Shown here piece by piece: positions 25,318 through 37,900 of a DNA stretch of 64,000 nt; within the stretch, counting starts at the first letter, position 1; every line of letters begins with the position of its first letter. The notes under the pieces were generated by a model. The model did not search any database, was not told the DNA's origin, and saw only the letters and a program-made list of their open reading frames with translations. Location: the NCBI RefSeq assembly GCF_000247815.1, contig NC_021672.1, forward strand, positions 72,316,513 to 72,380,512. Reading direction: 5' to 3'. This stretch comes from Ficedula albicollis. Taxonomy: Eukaryota; Chordata; Aves; Passeriformes; Muscicapidae. A program made the translations under genes and the position numbers.

Positions 25318-26441
25318 ATAGAGTTTCATTACTGTGTGTAATGAGATGGTTATTTCAGCAATGCTCTAATGGTAGTAGTGCTAGAGCAGCTGTATATTGT
25401 CAGCTGTCTCTAGAGAGGACACAAGAGCAAGGGAAATTACCATCCCCCACAAAATCATCTGTTGATGTTGACTTCTTGCCTGTGCCCTGGGAGCTGCCTG
25501 CTGTTCTCATGATTGAACTTGTGGCTAATGAGACTGTGTCTCTCTTTAAATAGAATTGTTGTGGTTCTGACAACCAATGCAGTCATGTTTAGCTCAGTTT
25601 TTATTTTACTGAGGTGATAGCATGCTTTTGCTAATAGTAAACTTACTCCACTGAAGGCTTGGAGCCCACACAGCATCCTATGGGATTGCTCTGATTAGCA
25701 GTAGAGAACTTGCCCTCTCAGGAGGGGAGCACATGAGGCAGGAAGCAATTTTGTGCTTGTACAAGATACTGTTGGCAAATATAGTAAAAATGGGTTTCCA
25801 ACAAAATTCAGTGTCATTGAGCTAGCAGATCAGTAGCTTAATTCTTTGTTCAGGGAGAAAAAAAAAATAGGCTGATACTGAACTTCTGGCTTGTGAAGTG
25901 TTTGTGATTTTCACAGTATTTGCACCTAGTGGTTTTAAAGCTGTTGCCACCTTAGACCTGTTTAAGACTGTTCACAAAATGCATTTGGGCACTGGTAAAA
26001 GCAGTAGCTAATGTTGAGTGGCTTTCTTGCATATATATTCCTGTGAGTTTTCTAGATGAGTAGATCTGGGATGTGAATTGTCCCTCTGAGGAGGTTGTGT
26101 AGGCCTGGCAGAAAGGGAATTCTCTTTGAACTGATGGAAGAAGGGAGACACCAGGGCAAAGCCCATCTAAATAGTAAATGTAGGATTGTGATTCCATAAT
26201 TGCATAGCAAACATTAAAGTCAACTTGGCCAGGTTGAAATGTTACATGAAGGCAAGTTGATATCAAAGAAATTGTGAAATAGGTGGTTTGTTTCCTGGTT
26301 CTGATCATAAGGAGTCATACTAATGGAAAATTACCCCAAAAAAAAAATCTGCTTTCTCTGTGTAGTGGTTAGTATTTATTAGAAAATGTAAAAAATATTT
26401 TTAAAAATCTTTCCAGTAATGCTGGCACCAGAATTAGTTTT

Positions 26442-26579
26442 TGGTCACAATAATTTACAATAAGCTGAACAGACAAGAATGAGTTAATATATGAGGAGGA
26501 GAGAATCAGAGGTCACAATAATTTACAGTAAGCTGAACAGACAACAATGAGTTAATATATGAGGAGGAGAGAATCAGTG
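26442..26579. repeat. 69-bp tandem duplication
   Basis: ggtcacaataatttaca starts both copies, at 26442 and 26511; only a few bases differ. Confidence 0.85.
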
Positions 26580-28494
26580 TCTGACTTGAAGCAATATGCT
26601 CCTCTAATGTTGATTCTTCTAATATAAATTGATTATAAATCACTTTAAGTTCTAGGCTTATAAGCACTTCCAGAAAGCTTCAGCTCTACAAGTGTTTTTG
26701 GGAATCTTTAATGTGATGAACAAAGGCCCTAAGGCATCTAAAAAAGCCAGAGGAGGTGATGTTCTTTGCTTAGTCTGAGCTGTGACAGAAAACTGTTTGG
26801 GGCAAGGTTGACTTGCGTGCAAATAGCATTTTTGTGACAAGTGTGTTCTGGCAAGAAGTTACATTGAGGGTCAGGGTTTCCAAAATAGTACATCAGGTTC
26901 TGTTAGCTTCCTCTGTTTTCATTTCACTGTAACTTTCTGAAAGTTTGTGCCTGAAACTTTCCGTTCTGGAAGTAGGAATTTTACTGGAGACGGCTCGGAA
27001 GGCAGAGTGCTGCAGGGCAGGAGGGAGAGCAGCGAGCACATGGTAACAGGCTCTCTCTGTGTTTCACTGCATGACTTAGGGGGAAGGAATTTGGAAAGGG
27101 TCGTTGTGGGACACAGTGCAGCACTCAGCCGGCAGAGGGCTTGGAGCTTGGTCAAGTGTCAGGGTGAGAATTGAGGGTAAAGAGAAGCACCTGAGTTCAG
27201 GGGTGAGGATGCACAGGCTTGAACAGAAAGCATGGGAAGGGAGGGACAGGAAAACCTCTCACCCTTAATGGATTTGGATTGCTTCTCCAAGGGTAGATAT
27301 AATTAAGGCTGAGATAGAGGAAGAGGCAGCCTTCCTTTAGTCCAGGAACTGTTACAGTGAAATACAGCCTGTTGTACCCCTGTGCTTGTGCCATATGCTG
27401 CCTGCAAGAGCAGAGATTTCCTTTCATCTCCTAAAAGGTGAAGTGGAAAGATCAAAGAGCTCAATATCCGGTGCTCAGCATTCCTGCTAACTGAGCTCTT
27501 CCTGCTGAAACCGTTCACAGCATTTGTTTTTGTGTTGTGATTTGACAGATCTCTGGGTTTCTGATCAAAGACATTTTTAAGGACAAATACAGTCTTGTAG
27601 CTCTTCCAATGAAAAGTTGCTTGTGTTTTGTTTTGTGTTCTTAATTTAAGAACTTGTAGTTCAGCTCCACCTTGTTGGCCTCTTCCTAGACTTTCTGGGG
27701 ACTCTGCTTCAGGAGCTGAGCTAGAGTGATACTGTAGCACACCCTGGGGAAGAGGATTTCCAGCCTACAGCAAAGATTAAGAGCAGCTAACAGAAAAAAA
27801 ACATGTCCTTGGAACTGGTAAAAATCAGTGCTTGCACAAAATTGGTTTCACTTCCAGCTGTATTCACTGCTCCAAGTGATAACCAGATTAGCAAGCTTTT
27901 ATTTCATGTTTAAAAGAAAAATGGTTCTCACAAGGCAGATGCATTTACATGGTAGCAAAGAATGATGGTGAACTGATTCATCAGGGAAAACAGGTAGAGA
28001 AAATCAGCAATTATCTCATTAGAGAAGGCAAGATGGTGGTTTTGCAAATTTTTTTGTGTAGTAGAGGAGACAAGAAGTATTTGGAACTGGCATCTTGCAG
28101 GTTGAAGGTAGGACAGCACAGATGGTCTGACAGGCACAGCATGTTTGTTTCAGGTTGCAGTTGATGTTCCTTTGAGAGAAACTAGCTTTACTTCTGGTAT
28201 TGGAGCAGAAATACCCAGGGCTGCCTGGCTGGAATCACTTTTCATATGATGCTCTTTAATTGGTGTTTGCTTCCCTCAGGGAAAAAGGGGGCAGGACCTC
28301 TCCTCTCACTGAGCTCACGAGACTGCACAAATGCTGTGGAGTGCACTTGTTCCAGAGTTGTGAAAACTGGGGCACAGGAAACTACAGTATTCAAAATGGG
28401 AAAAGAAAATCCTGTCTTTGGATTTTCGTGTGTACTCACTGTGTTGAAGAGACAACTAGAAATCTGGAGTATTGTGCTTAACTGGGGCACATGA

Positions 28495-28600
28495 GAGTTA
28501 ACTTGAGACAAATTATTTTCATTTCAGTCACTTAGTACTCTACAACAAGAGTTAACTTAAGACAAAATATTTTCATTTCAGTCACTTAGTACTCTACAAA
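28495..28600. repeat. 54-bp tandem duplication
   Basis: gagttaactt begins both copies, at 28495 and 28549. Confidence 0.85.
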
Positions 28601-28824
28601 CTGTCAGTAACTATTTGTCATCCCTCCCTCTGCCTTTTCCTGGTCTCTTTAAAATACAGAGCCCTGTCTTATTCTGGCAGGACCTTGTTTATTTTACCTG
28701 TGAGGCAGCTCTTAAAACTATTAAATAGGCCCCACTGGTCTTGCATTTTAACTTGCTTAAGTGCATGGTACAGGAGCAGTAGTGCAAACATCTGCATAAC
28801 TCCTTATTTTTTCCAAATGCTTAA

Positions 28825-28970
28825 GAAAAAAAAAAGCTGATTGCACAATCAAGCTGTTCTAAACCGAAACAGGCCTGATTAGAAGCCAGCTGGTATTGAA
28901 AAAAAAAGCTGATTGCACAATCAAGCCGTTCTAAACTGAAACAGGCCTGATTAGAAGCCAGCTGGTATTT
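28825..28970. repeat. 72-bp tandem duplication
   Basis: gctgattgcacaatcaagc recurs at 28836 and 28908, followed by a shared run ending agccagctggtatt. Confidence 0.85.
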
Positions 28971-30670
28971 GCTCATAAGAGCAGCTGAACTGAATCAGAC
29001 CAAGTATCTACATATTGCAGCATCTTGTCTCCAGCTGTGGTCAAAATAAGTTGCTGAAGATGAATATGTTGAGCACTGCAGCAGAGTGTTGTTCAAATAT
29101 TCTCAAAATGTTATTTTATGTTTAACATCCATCAGTTAACTATTTGTTGTTCAGTTAGCTTCTGAATCTGTGATGTTCCAAGAGAATGATGCTGCACACT
29201 CAGAGTTTGTAAAGAATTGCCACCTCTTGGTTTGTTTTGGGCTGATTTCCTGATAGATTCATTTGATTCTACTGGTTTTTACAGTGGAGGGAATAACAAC
29301 TGGTGTATTTCCAGTCACACATTTGTAAGCTGCTCCATATTTGATAAACATCTGGAATAGCTCCTTGTGCTGGTGTCAGGTCAAGACAAGTCTTATTTCT
29401 TACTACCATCTGTATAACTTATTCCAAGGCCATTGCTTATCCTAATCTTTAAGATCCAGAGGAAGGCAAGGACCAGTACTTCTTGTGGAGGATTGCTTGC
29501 AAAAAGTTCATGAAATGGGTTTGTACCTGACTGTATTTGACTTCTCATTCAGTTTGCTTTTGAACAACGTTGACCTCAACATGAGAGAGCTTGGAATTAC
29601 AGGAGATGGAAAACCTGAGCAGCGATCAGCAGCGGAGTTTTGGATTTTTACCTGTTGCTCTTTACCTGTGTTATCCGGTTTTCCCTCCAAAACATGGACA
29701 TAACATTTTACCTTTTTCACTCAGCCCCTTTGGAACTTTTCATGAGGCTTGACTGTACCAGAATGGATGAACTCCACAATAAAAAGCTGAAGTCATGGGA
29801 CAACACACTGTGATACAAAGACAAAATGCTCAGCTAAGGTCTTTTCATTTTACTGGGCTCATTGGCACAGATAATGTTGCTGCTGACTAGGAACCATGTA
29901 TGTGTGACTTGGGTGTGAGAGCACTGCTGCACAGCTGATGGAAACTGAAAATTAATTTGGGATACTGAAAACCTTTCCATACAGCTCCTGGCAGCAGGCT
30001 CAGGGCTGTGCTTGCTGGGAGGCAGCAATTCTGTACTAGAAAAGGCACATTGTAAATAGGGCTGTGGTTCTGCTGCAAAACAGGGGGGATTTACTTCCCA
30101 GTAACTGACACCACCCAAATTCTTCTCCTTTTACCTTTGCTAAAGTCTTTGCAGCTGAAACAGATCTATTGTCTCTGAAACAAACACACAATCTCTGGCT
30201 TCTAACTTGTTTTGAATTTTTTACTATTATATGGCTACTGTGATCATCTAGTCTGACTTCCTGCCTACCAAAGTCTATAAACATCCTGCAAATAGCTTCA
30301 AGTCTGATAGCTGTGATTAAATTGGAATGTGGTTAGAAAATTCCTATGAAGTAGAGATTTCAAGACCAGCTGTGTGCCACAGCCTTAAGTGGTTATTGCT
30401 GTTACAGCTGCAGATTGACAAGTGGCCACAGGCTGAAGACCTGGGAGCAGAGCACCTCTCACAGAGTTCACTTTCTAATTGCATTTAGGATGATATCCTG
30501 CAACTGGCCTTTACATGTAGCATGCTCAGGAGGAGAAAACAAGAGAATGCCCATTACAGGCACCTTCCTCTCCACATCACTGCATTATCACTTTTCAGTG
30601 TCAATTCCTGATAGATTTTTGTGACCTCCTTCTTTAGAAGAGTTGCTGCAGGAAATCTAATTTGATGGGA

Positions 30671-30800
30671 ATTTGTTCTGTTGTGTCTAGGGCACCTGTT
30701 ATTTAAACATCTTGGAAAAGTCTGAAGTAGCTCAAAGTTTGTTCTGTTGTCTAGGGCACCTGTTATTCAAACATCTTGGAAAAGTCTGAAGTAGCTCAAA
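30671..30800. repeat. Two-copy tandem duplication of about 66 bp
   Basis: tttgttctgttg followed by tctagggcacctgttatt occurs twice, ending ctgaagtagctcaaag each time. Confidence 0.85.
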
Positions 30801-31438
30801 GATATGTCATTATTTCCTTTATCAACTACAAAGAAAATCAGTTGGAAAAGGTTATCCATAAAGTGTGTATCCTAGTCCTGAACCTTAATTACACAATTTT
30901 CCTTCTCTCTGCATGCAATGCTGAGTGACAATGTTCTTATCCTGGGCTGCAAGAGCCTAAAGCAAGTACAGGAGTTTTGAGTGAAGTGTTAAAGAGCAAA
31001 TCTTGATTTACAGGCACCTCATTAAAACTGCTCTGTGCTGCAGCAGCACTGATTTACTTATTTTTTTTTTTTAACCAGAGACAAATTATGAGTCAAAAAA
31101 ACAAGCAAACAGTACCTAAGAAACAGTACAGAAGAGTGAAAATCTACTGTTGGCTTCTGTGAAGCTGAGCAGCTTTTCTGCTTGCTGAATATCACAGTTG
31201 CCAAACAAAATAATTCCTGTGAGTCTCCTTTATCAGACTTAGGATTTTCTAGGAGAGATTCAGAGTCTCAACTGCAGCCCTTCTACTGATAAAGGCAGTA
31301 TTTGTATACTCTTGCAGATACTATAAACCAAACATATAAATCTCTTAGTAGTTTATTAGTTTTTGGAAGTTCATAAATAGGAGACATCATTAAGATCTCC
31401 TGAATCATAACTCAGCAGTGTCCTCTCAAGAGCTTTCA

Positions 31439-31576
31439 GTCTGTTACAGCGAAATTACTGAACTCAGCCTCTCACGTCATTAGTTGTCTTCTGATGTTAA
31501 ATAGATTTCTGTTACAGTGAAATTACTGAACTCAGCCTCTCATGTCATTAGTTGTCTTCTGATGTTAAATAGATTG
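31439..31576. repeat. 68-bp tandem duplication
   Basis: ctgttacag then gaaattactgaactcagcc begins at 31441 and again at 31509. Confidence 0.85.
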
Positions 31577-31672
31577 TCTTGTACTGATAATGAAAAGTAG
31601 TGTATGTATTACCCTTTTGTCAGGATTTATAATTATGACCAAGACTGCTTTTTCCTAATCCAAATATATGGG

Positions 31673-31678
31673 TTTATT
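31673..31678 (-). terminator. AKR1B: Possible polyadenylation signal of gene C
   Basis: TTTATT on the plus strand is AATAAA on the minus strand, about 285 bp past the gene C stop codon. Confidence 0.4.
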
Positions 31679-31962
31679 AAACTTCTTTGTCATTACTAAA
31701 ATTACTAGAGAATTTATGTTTTGCTGCAACTGAAAATTGTGTTAGAAGAGCAGATAAAGGACTGGTACAAGTGGTTGATAAAAAGGGAAGCAAATATATC
31801 TGTGCTCAAAGATGAATCTTCAGAATGCCTGTGAGTTACCTTCTCCCATTTTTTTAATACATTTTCCCCTTCTATCATTAATTAATACACAAAGCATTGA
31901 ATATTGCTTGAAGTAACAGTAGCTGGTCTGGATCCCTGGAGGATCTGAAGCTGATGCCTGTA

Positions 31963-34900
31963 TCAGTCTTCAAAAAAAGGATAGTCCTTGTGATTTTTGC
32001 ATCTAGAAAAAGAGAGCGTGATTAAAACAGTTAAAGGATATAGTTTAAAGGAAAAGCTTTTCTCCCCTGGTAAGAGAACTAAAACTAAAATGCATTAAAA
32101 AGATGTTTGTCTGCTTAGTGTACCCGGGGCAGGGGAAGTGAATTCTTTGCATATATCAGTGATAATGTATCTTTTGATCAGTTGAAATTGCCAAAGTTCC
32201 CTGAGGTATTAAGCCTCTCTCAGGAACTCCCAGGCCTCTGAGGATGTTGTTAGACAAGTGGGTAACCTGAGAAAACTCAATAGAATGCAAATCTTGGTGA
32301 GTCTGCAGCCATTCTCTTATCTAGGCACTACCTCAATAACGTTGGCAGGACTACATAGGCACAGCTCTTCCCTTCAAAAAAAAACAAAACCTTACAACTC
32401 TCATTCTTAAAATGGAGTTTATTTACTCTCCCTTATGTAAAGGAGACAAAGAAAACAGGGGGGGAATAGCTGTTTATTTGTCTTGGGATTTCCAGCTGAT
32501 TTTGATTTTCAGACAGCAGTTTGGTATGCATCCAGTACAGGATATCTTAACCTTGTGCCAGCGTTCCCAACCTGTACAGGATGGGCAACACTCTAATAAA
32601 CCCAAGGGTGAGATTGCAGCAGATATTGCCTGAGGCTCTGTCTCTTTTCATTTCCAAGTGGGGCTATCCTAGAGTGTCTGCCAAGGGGTCTCCAGTGGGA
32701 GGAGGAGGTGGTACTCACTCGCTCAGCGCACAGATGCGATAGCGCTTCTTGAAACTGAGGAGGGTCTCCATCTCCTCCTGAGTCAGTTCAAAGTCAAACA
32801 CCTGCAAGAAGGCCCCAGACAGCTGGGTTACTTCAGCTTGCAGCAGTTTATTTGCAGTTTATTTGCAGAAAGAATACCAAAAGCAGGCTGAAGCAGTAGG
32901 AGCTGTGCAGCGGGCGCTCGTGCAGGGAGAGCAATCAATAAATGTGTGACAGTGCTGGTGGGGTCTGTCTGCATCATTATTGTGCCACAAGGGTTTGGCT
33001 CTTTCCTGGTGTGTTCTAATGAAGACATAGCTCCCTTTTTTCAAAGTGACTTTTTGCATTCATAAAGAAGTAATAAGCTGTGTGGTATCTGACAAAGATT
33101 TTGCTGGTTTCAAGTTCGAGGGGGGTGGTCTGTGCCATTGGCAGAGTGGGGTTTTTTCCTCTGTGTAGTTTAACACCATTAATGACTCTGTAAAGTACCA
33201 TCTTACCTTAAAATTTTCTTCAATCCGCTGTGGAGTGACAGATTTGGGAATTACACTGACATTTCTTTGAATTTGGAGCCGGATAAGCACCTGCAGGAGC
33301 ACATATGGAATTTACAGATGAGAAGTAAAGCAAGCTGAAAGCCAAAGGTGCCTGCATGGGTACACAGAGCAGCTCTAGTGGTAAATCAGAGAGGGTTTAC
33401 CTAAAACCTTCCTCATTATCACATGAGCTCATTAAATCCTTCTCCCTCTCTGAAGCAGAGATGACAACAAGGGAGTGCATTGAGCAAGAGTTCAGGATTG
33501 GCAGAGATGCTGTGTAGAGAGGCAGCCAGCGTGCCAGTTAAAGCCCAAAGCCACTGGTAACCTTCTGTCCATCACTAAAACTAAGGTAGAGGAAATATTT
33601 TTCCAAAGCATTAAACTGCATCTAAGACACAGCTGCAACTCCATCTTATTATTCTGTAATAACCCTGTAAATAGTTCCTTTATAAGATAAAGGAAAATAA
33701 CTCTGACCACTATTAACCTGAGCTGGGGTTTTCTTGTGCTTGAGTGCAATTTCCTTAATTTGAGGATCATCAAAAAGTGAAATATGGTCAGGCTTGGCCC
33801 TGTGAAAATAAAATAAAATAGGCTTCAGTAGTTGAATGACCCATTGTCTTCTCCCTCAAGCCCTGTGTCATAAGAATATTATTTGAATTATTAAAATACT
33901 TTCACATCTTGTTACTTCAGTTCCTGCCTTCATTCTTTCCGTGAATGGAAGAATTCTTTCTCATGAGCACGTGAGAAGAGGCCTGTAGTTCTAGTAAAAA
34001 CAGTCACTATAACATACTCATGTCCAGCCTGAAATCAGGCTGGGAATTTCTTTGATCCAGATCCCAAGAATTTCATCTTGTCCTTTACAAGCACAGCTGC
34101 TCTGGCAAATGCTTTGTTCTGGGTCAGAGAAAGCCATAAAGATGGAAATAAAAGCAAAATTTATGCTTATCCATTAAAACTTACCCATTTCAAAACTGCA
34201 TCCCTTTGTCCCAGCAGGACTGCAAAGTTATTTTCATAAGCATCTGCTGCTTTGCTTTTTTGTTTGGTTTGTTGTGGGTGGGTTTTTTTTTTTTAGTTCA
34301 GAAATTCTCCTACATGTTTAATAAGCTCACCAAAGCTCAGCTAAGACTTCTCTGCTTTCATCAAACAACTGATCCTTTTTCTTCAAAATATAAACTGTAG
34401 TGGACTGAATATCACAATAAGTGTGAGGTTTCTGTGGGTGTGATTTTTTAACGAATTAATAAATCTTTTTCAAATTAGAGTTTTACTGTGAGGTTTCATC
34501 CACATCCTAAGAGTGGTTTACTGCACTGACTCCAATCTACATCTAAGAAAGAAATCTCATAAAACATTCTTACCTTGGCCAGTTGGGTGCTCCAAGGGGA
34601 CAATATGCAGTGACAGGGATCCCTTTCGATTGGCAAAACTTAATCAGCTCTTCCTGAGGAAGATAGGGGTGGCTCTCAATCTAAAAAAAAAAAAAAAATT
34701 AGCTTTCACTTCTCAGAAGCAGAAAGTACTTCAAGGCTTAGCATCACTGTGGTGACCTCCCAAGTGCCACATCAGCTTTCAAAAGGTGATTCTTTCTGCA
34801 GGTGTGGAGTTTTTAAGGGAATTTTAAAAGATATTCCAACCAGTGCAACACCCCAAACAGGTGTGAAGATATTCCAACCAGTGCAACACCCCAAACAGGT

Positions 34901-37900
34901 GTGATGTCAGTACTGAGGAGCTGGAGGACAAGTTACCTGATTATTTGCAGGTTTGTGTCTTAAGCCTGGTTTGCTCAGGAGCCGATGGATCTGTTTGCAG
35001 TTGAAGTTGGAGACTCCAATAGCCTTCACCATTCCCATGTCCACGAGCTCTTCCATAGCCTAGAATCACACTTCCTATTCAGTTCTTTCACTTTCATATG
35101 GAAAAAATGCCCACACAAAAAAATCTTCCTCTTGTGCATGAACAGTGGGGCTCTGGTCAGAGTCAGGATCTCACATCGTGTGTCACCATGCAGACAAATA
35201 ACAGCAATATTCACACTAAACTAAATTCCTAGACTATTATTATTATTTCAGTAAAATATGACTCTTTTGAAATACTATCTCCAGGCAGACCTTCACATAG
35301 ATGAAAGAGATTCTTTTAGGGTAATTTTTCAGCTAACCAAATAATCATCCCATAATAAAAACTACCTTCTTTGGAACTGAGCAGTTCAACAAGGAGCTGT
35401 TACGAGACAGCTGGTCCACACTGATTAATTTCCCAAGAGAGAAGTACCATTTAGCAGTGGGATTATATGATAAGCAGCACTGTGTTCCCCCTCCATCACC
35501 TATTTTTTTTCACTCTAATGAGCAATAAAACAGCCAGACAGCCCTAATTTGATTGTCACATCCAGCAGAAAAAAACAGGGGAAAATAATCTACGACCAGC
35601 CTTTAGAGCAGAAGATAGCCTTGATCCAAAGCAGAAATAATTTTCATTTGAAGTTGCTGTCATAAGCAAATTAGCAACAAAATTGTGCCTTATTCTTCAT
35701 CTGACAGAAGACAAAAAGCATCAGTGAGTGCTTCTGACTCCAGTAAGTTTCTTACCTGCTTTTGGTCTGGCTGTGCTGAGCACATGGTGGGAGTGGAAGG
35801 GGAAGGAAGCCCAAACTGAGAGCCAAGCAGAAATTTGAATTCATGCCTGAGCCTGGCCTCCCAGGCAGCCTGTGCTGCACACAGAGCTTAGCAAAGGACT
35901 TTGGCCAAATTCCACTACCTTCCAGAGACAGAAATTTGGGTGCTCTGGTACATTGGCACGGGCGTGTTGGCTCTCCTGGGGTCTGGACAGCTCAGGTGCA
36001 ACTAGAGATGAGCATGGCTACAACTAAAGACATCAAAAATTGCCCAGAGAGTGGGGTAGGGATGAGAGCAACAGCACTTGTTAGCTCAAGGCACTGCAGG
36101 GTACACACACAGCCAAAGATTTCCTCTTGTCATGCCAACCCAGCCAGTTTAGTAAGCAGTGGATACAAAAATACCTAAATTTTGACACAAAAAGGAGCCC
36201 AAGGACACAGAGAAATCGACAATCTTGAATACTTTGTGTTAGAAATTCTCTCAGAACAATTCCCACAGTGCAAAGCTCAGAGTTTTCAGGCTGTTATTTC
36301 AATCTAGCGAGATATTTTTGGCCTGCAAACGAATGTACCTCCCACGTATCCAGAAAATCTGTATCGCTGGGAATGATCCTGCCATTTCCATCTGCAGGAA
36401 ATAACTCCTCTCCTGCCTATCAACACAAAGAGAAAAGCAACATTAAGGTCAGCTGAATTAGAAGTACTTAAAGGAACCACTTAGAAATTTGGGGCAGCAA
36501 GTGGAGCTGGGGACACTGAGCTGGATATCCTGACTTATGTTTGTGGTGGGGTGAGCCAGGGCTGAAACAAGCAGCTTGTACCAACAGAGAAATCTTCAAG
36601 AAAATCTGTCTCTTGAGACTCTGTCCTGCAGGCAGAGGAAGAGCAGGCACTTCTGTGTGCCTCAGCTGGGAGGTGACACGATGGGGAAATCGGGATTTAT
36701 TTAACCTGGGTTTAGAGATAGGAAACACAGAACTAAGTAGTTCACGTGTTTGATTCTTGATAAGGAAATGGCAGCCAAACCCCACACTCTAAGAGGAATG
36801 TAATCTGGGTGGTCATTTGATCCCTGACTTGAAAATGCTGTGCAGGGAAAAATAAGGTGGTTTTTGTACTACAAGACCTAGTTTAGGCAGCCATGACCTT
36901 ACCTTTCCTCCTGGGCTCTCCCTGTGGAGGTTTATCATCATGTCCTAGTGAGGTTTGCCAGCACTCCTCATTGGAGAGGACTAAAGACATGTCTGCTCCC
37001 AGAGGCAAAAGGGGCAGAGCCCTGACAGATGGATCCCAGCACTTAAAGCTGCAATACCTTGAATCCCATGGGACAGTGCATCAGGTAGAGATCCAAATAC
37101 TCCAGCTGGAGGGCAGCAAGTGTTTTCTGGCACGCCTCCTTCACCAGGGACCTCTCGTGGAAGGTGGACCACAGCTGTGCGGGAACACAAAGCCTGGGAG
37201 CTGCTCTCCTGCCCTCACAAAGGCAGAGCATCCCTGGCAGGGAAACACACAGCACAGGCACAGGGCCAGCTCAGGATGTGGCACATCTTCTCATCTCGAG
37301 GCAGTGCCACTCGAGGCCCCTTAACTGATTCGTGGTACTGTTAAGTAGGCTGAGAATGGGATACTCTGAAATCCCATCACTTACTGCAGCTATTGAAACA
37401 AAATAAGTGAACCTGGTGAAAATCAACTCGCCAGCTTCCAGCAGATAGAAGTTACTGTATTTTTCCTACCATTGTTGTTGGGGGAACAAACAAAACAAAG
37501 CATAACACAGAGGAGCTGACAGGCCGAGGCCGGTGGCGCAGCAGGAGTGACCACGAAAACAATAGCCCCGCTTCCTATCCCAGAGGCCAGCGAGAGCACG
37601 GCCTCAGTTCCTGTCTCCATGGCTGACAATGGACATGGACTACAAAAAAGCCCCCCTCAAACCAAGCCTTTTGTTCCTCAAGGGCTGACCTATTCCTCCA
37701 CCCCCCCATCCACAAATGGCTTGGCTCTGACAGACAGGAGTTCATCCCAGCTTCATCCCGTGGCACTTTGCACGCTGGCACGTTATCTTTCCTCCCTAGA
37801 GCTCCCATGTGAGAGATATTCTCCGAGGGCAGACCTTGCTGACACGGCACTTTCCACGCTGGCACGTTATCTTTCCTCCCTAGAGCTCCCATGTGAGAGA

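Larger units (their letters stand above)
25330..31660. other. Intergenic region between genes B and C (tail to tail)
   Basis: No exon of a recognisable family was found on either strand; open frames are short and lack codon-like structure. The region holds several two-copy tandem duplications: 26442-26579 (69-bp step), 28495-28600 (54), 28836-28970 (72), 30671-30800 (about 66) and 31441-31576 (68). Confidence 0.6.

Noticed and set aside
31921..32100. Gene C as a pseudogene lacking its last exon
   Set aside because: A last exon was found at 31963-32002 with an acceptor, the correct phase and the family HKDYPF motif.
36893..37324. Plus-strand frame of 143 codons
   Set aside because: It is the antisense of gene C exon 3 and flanking intron.
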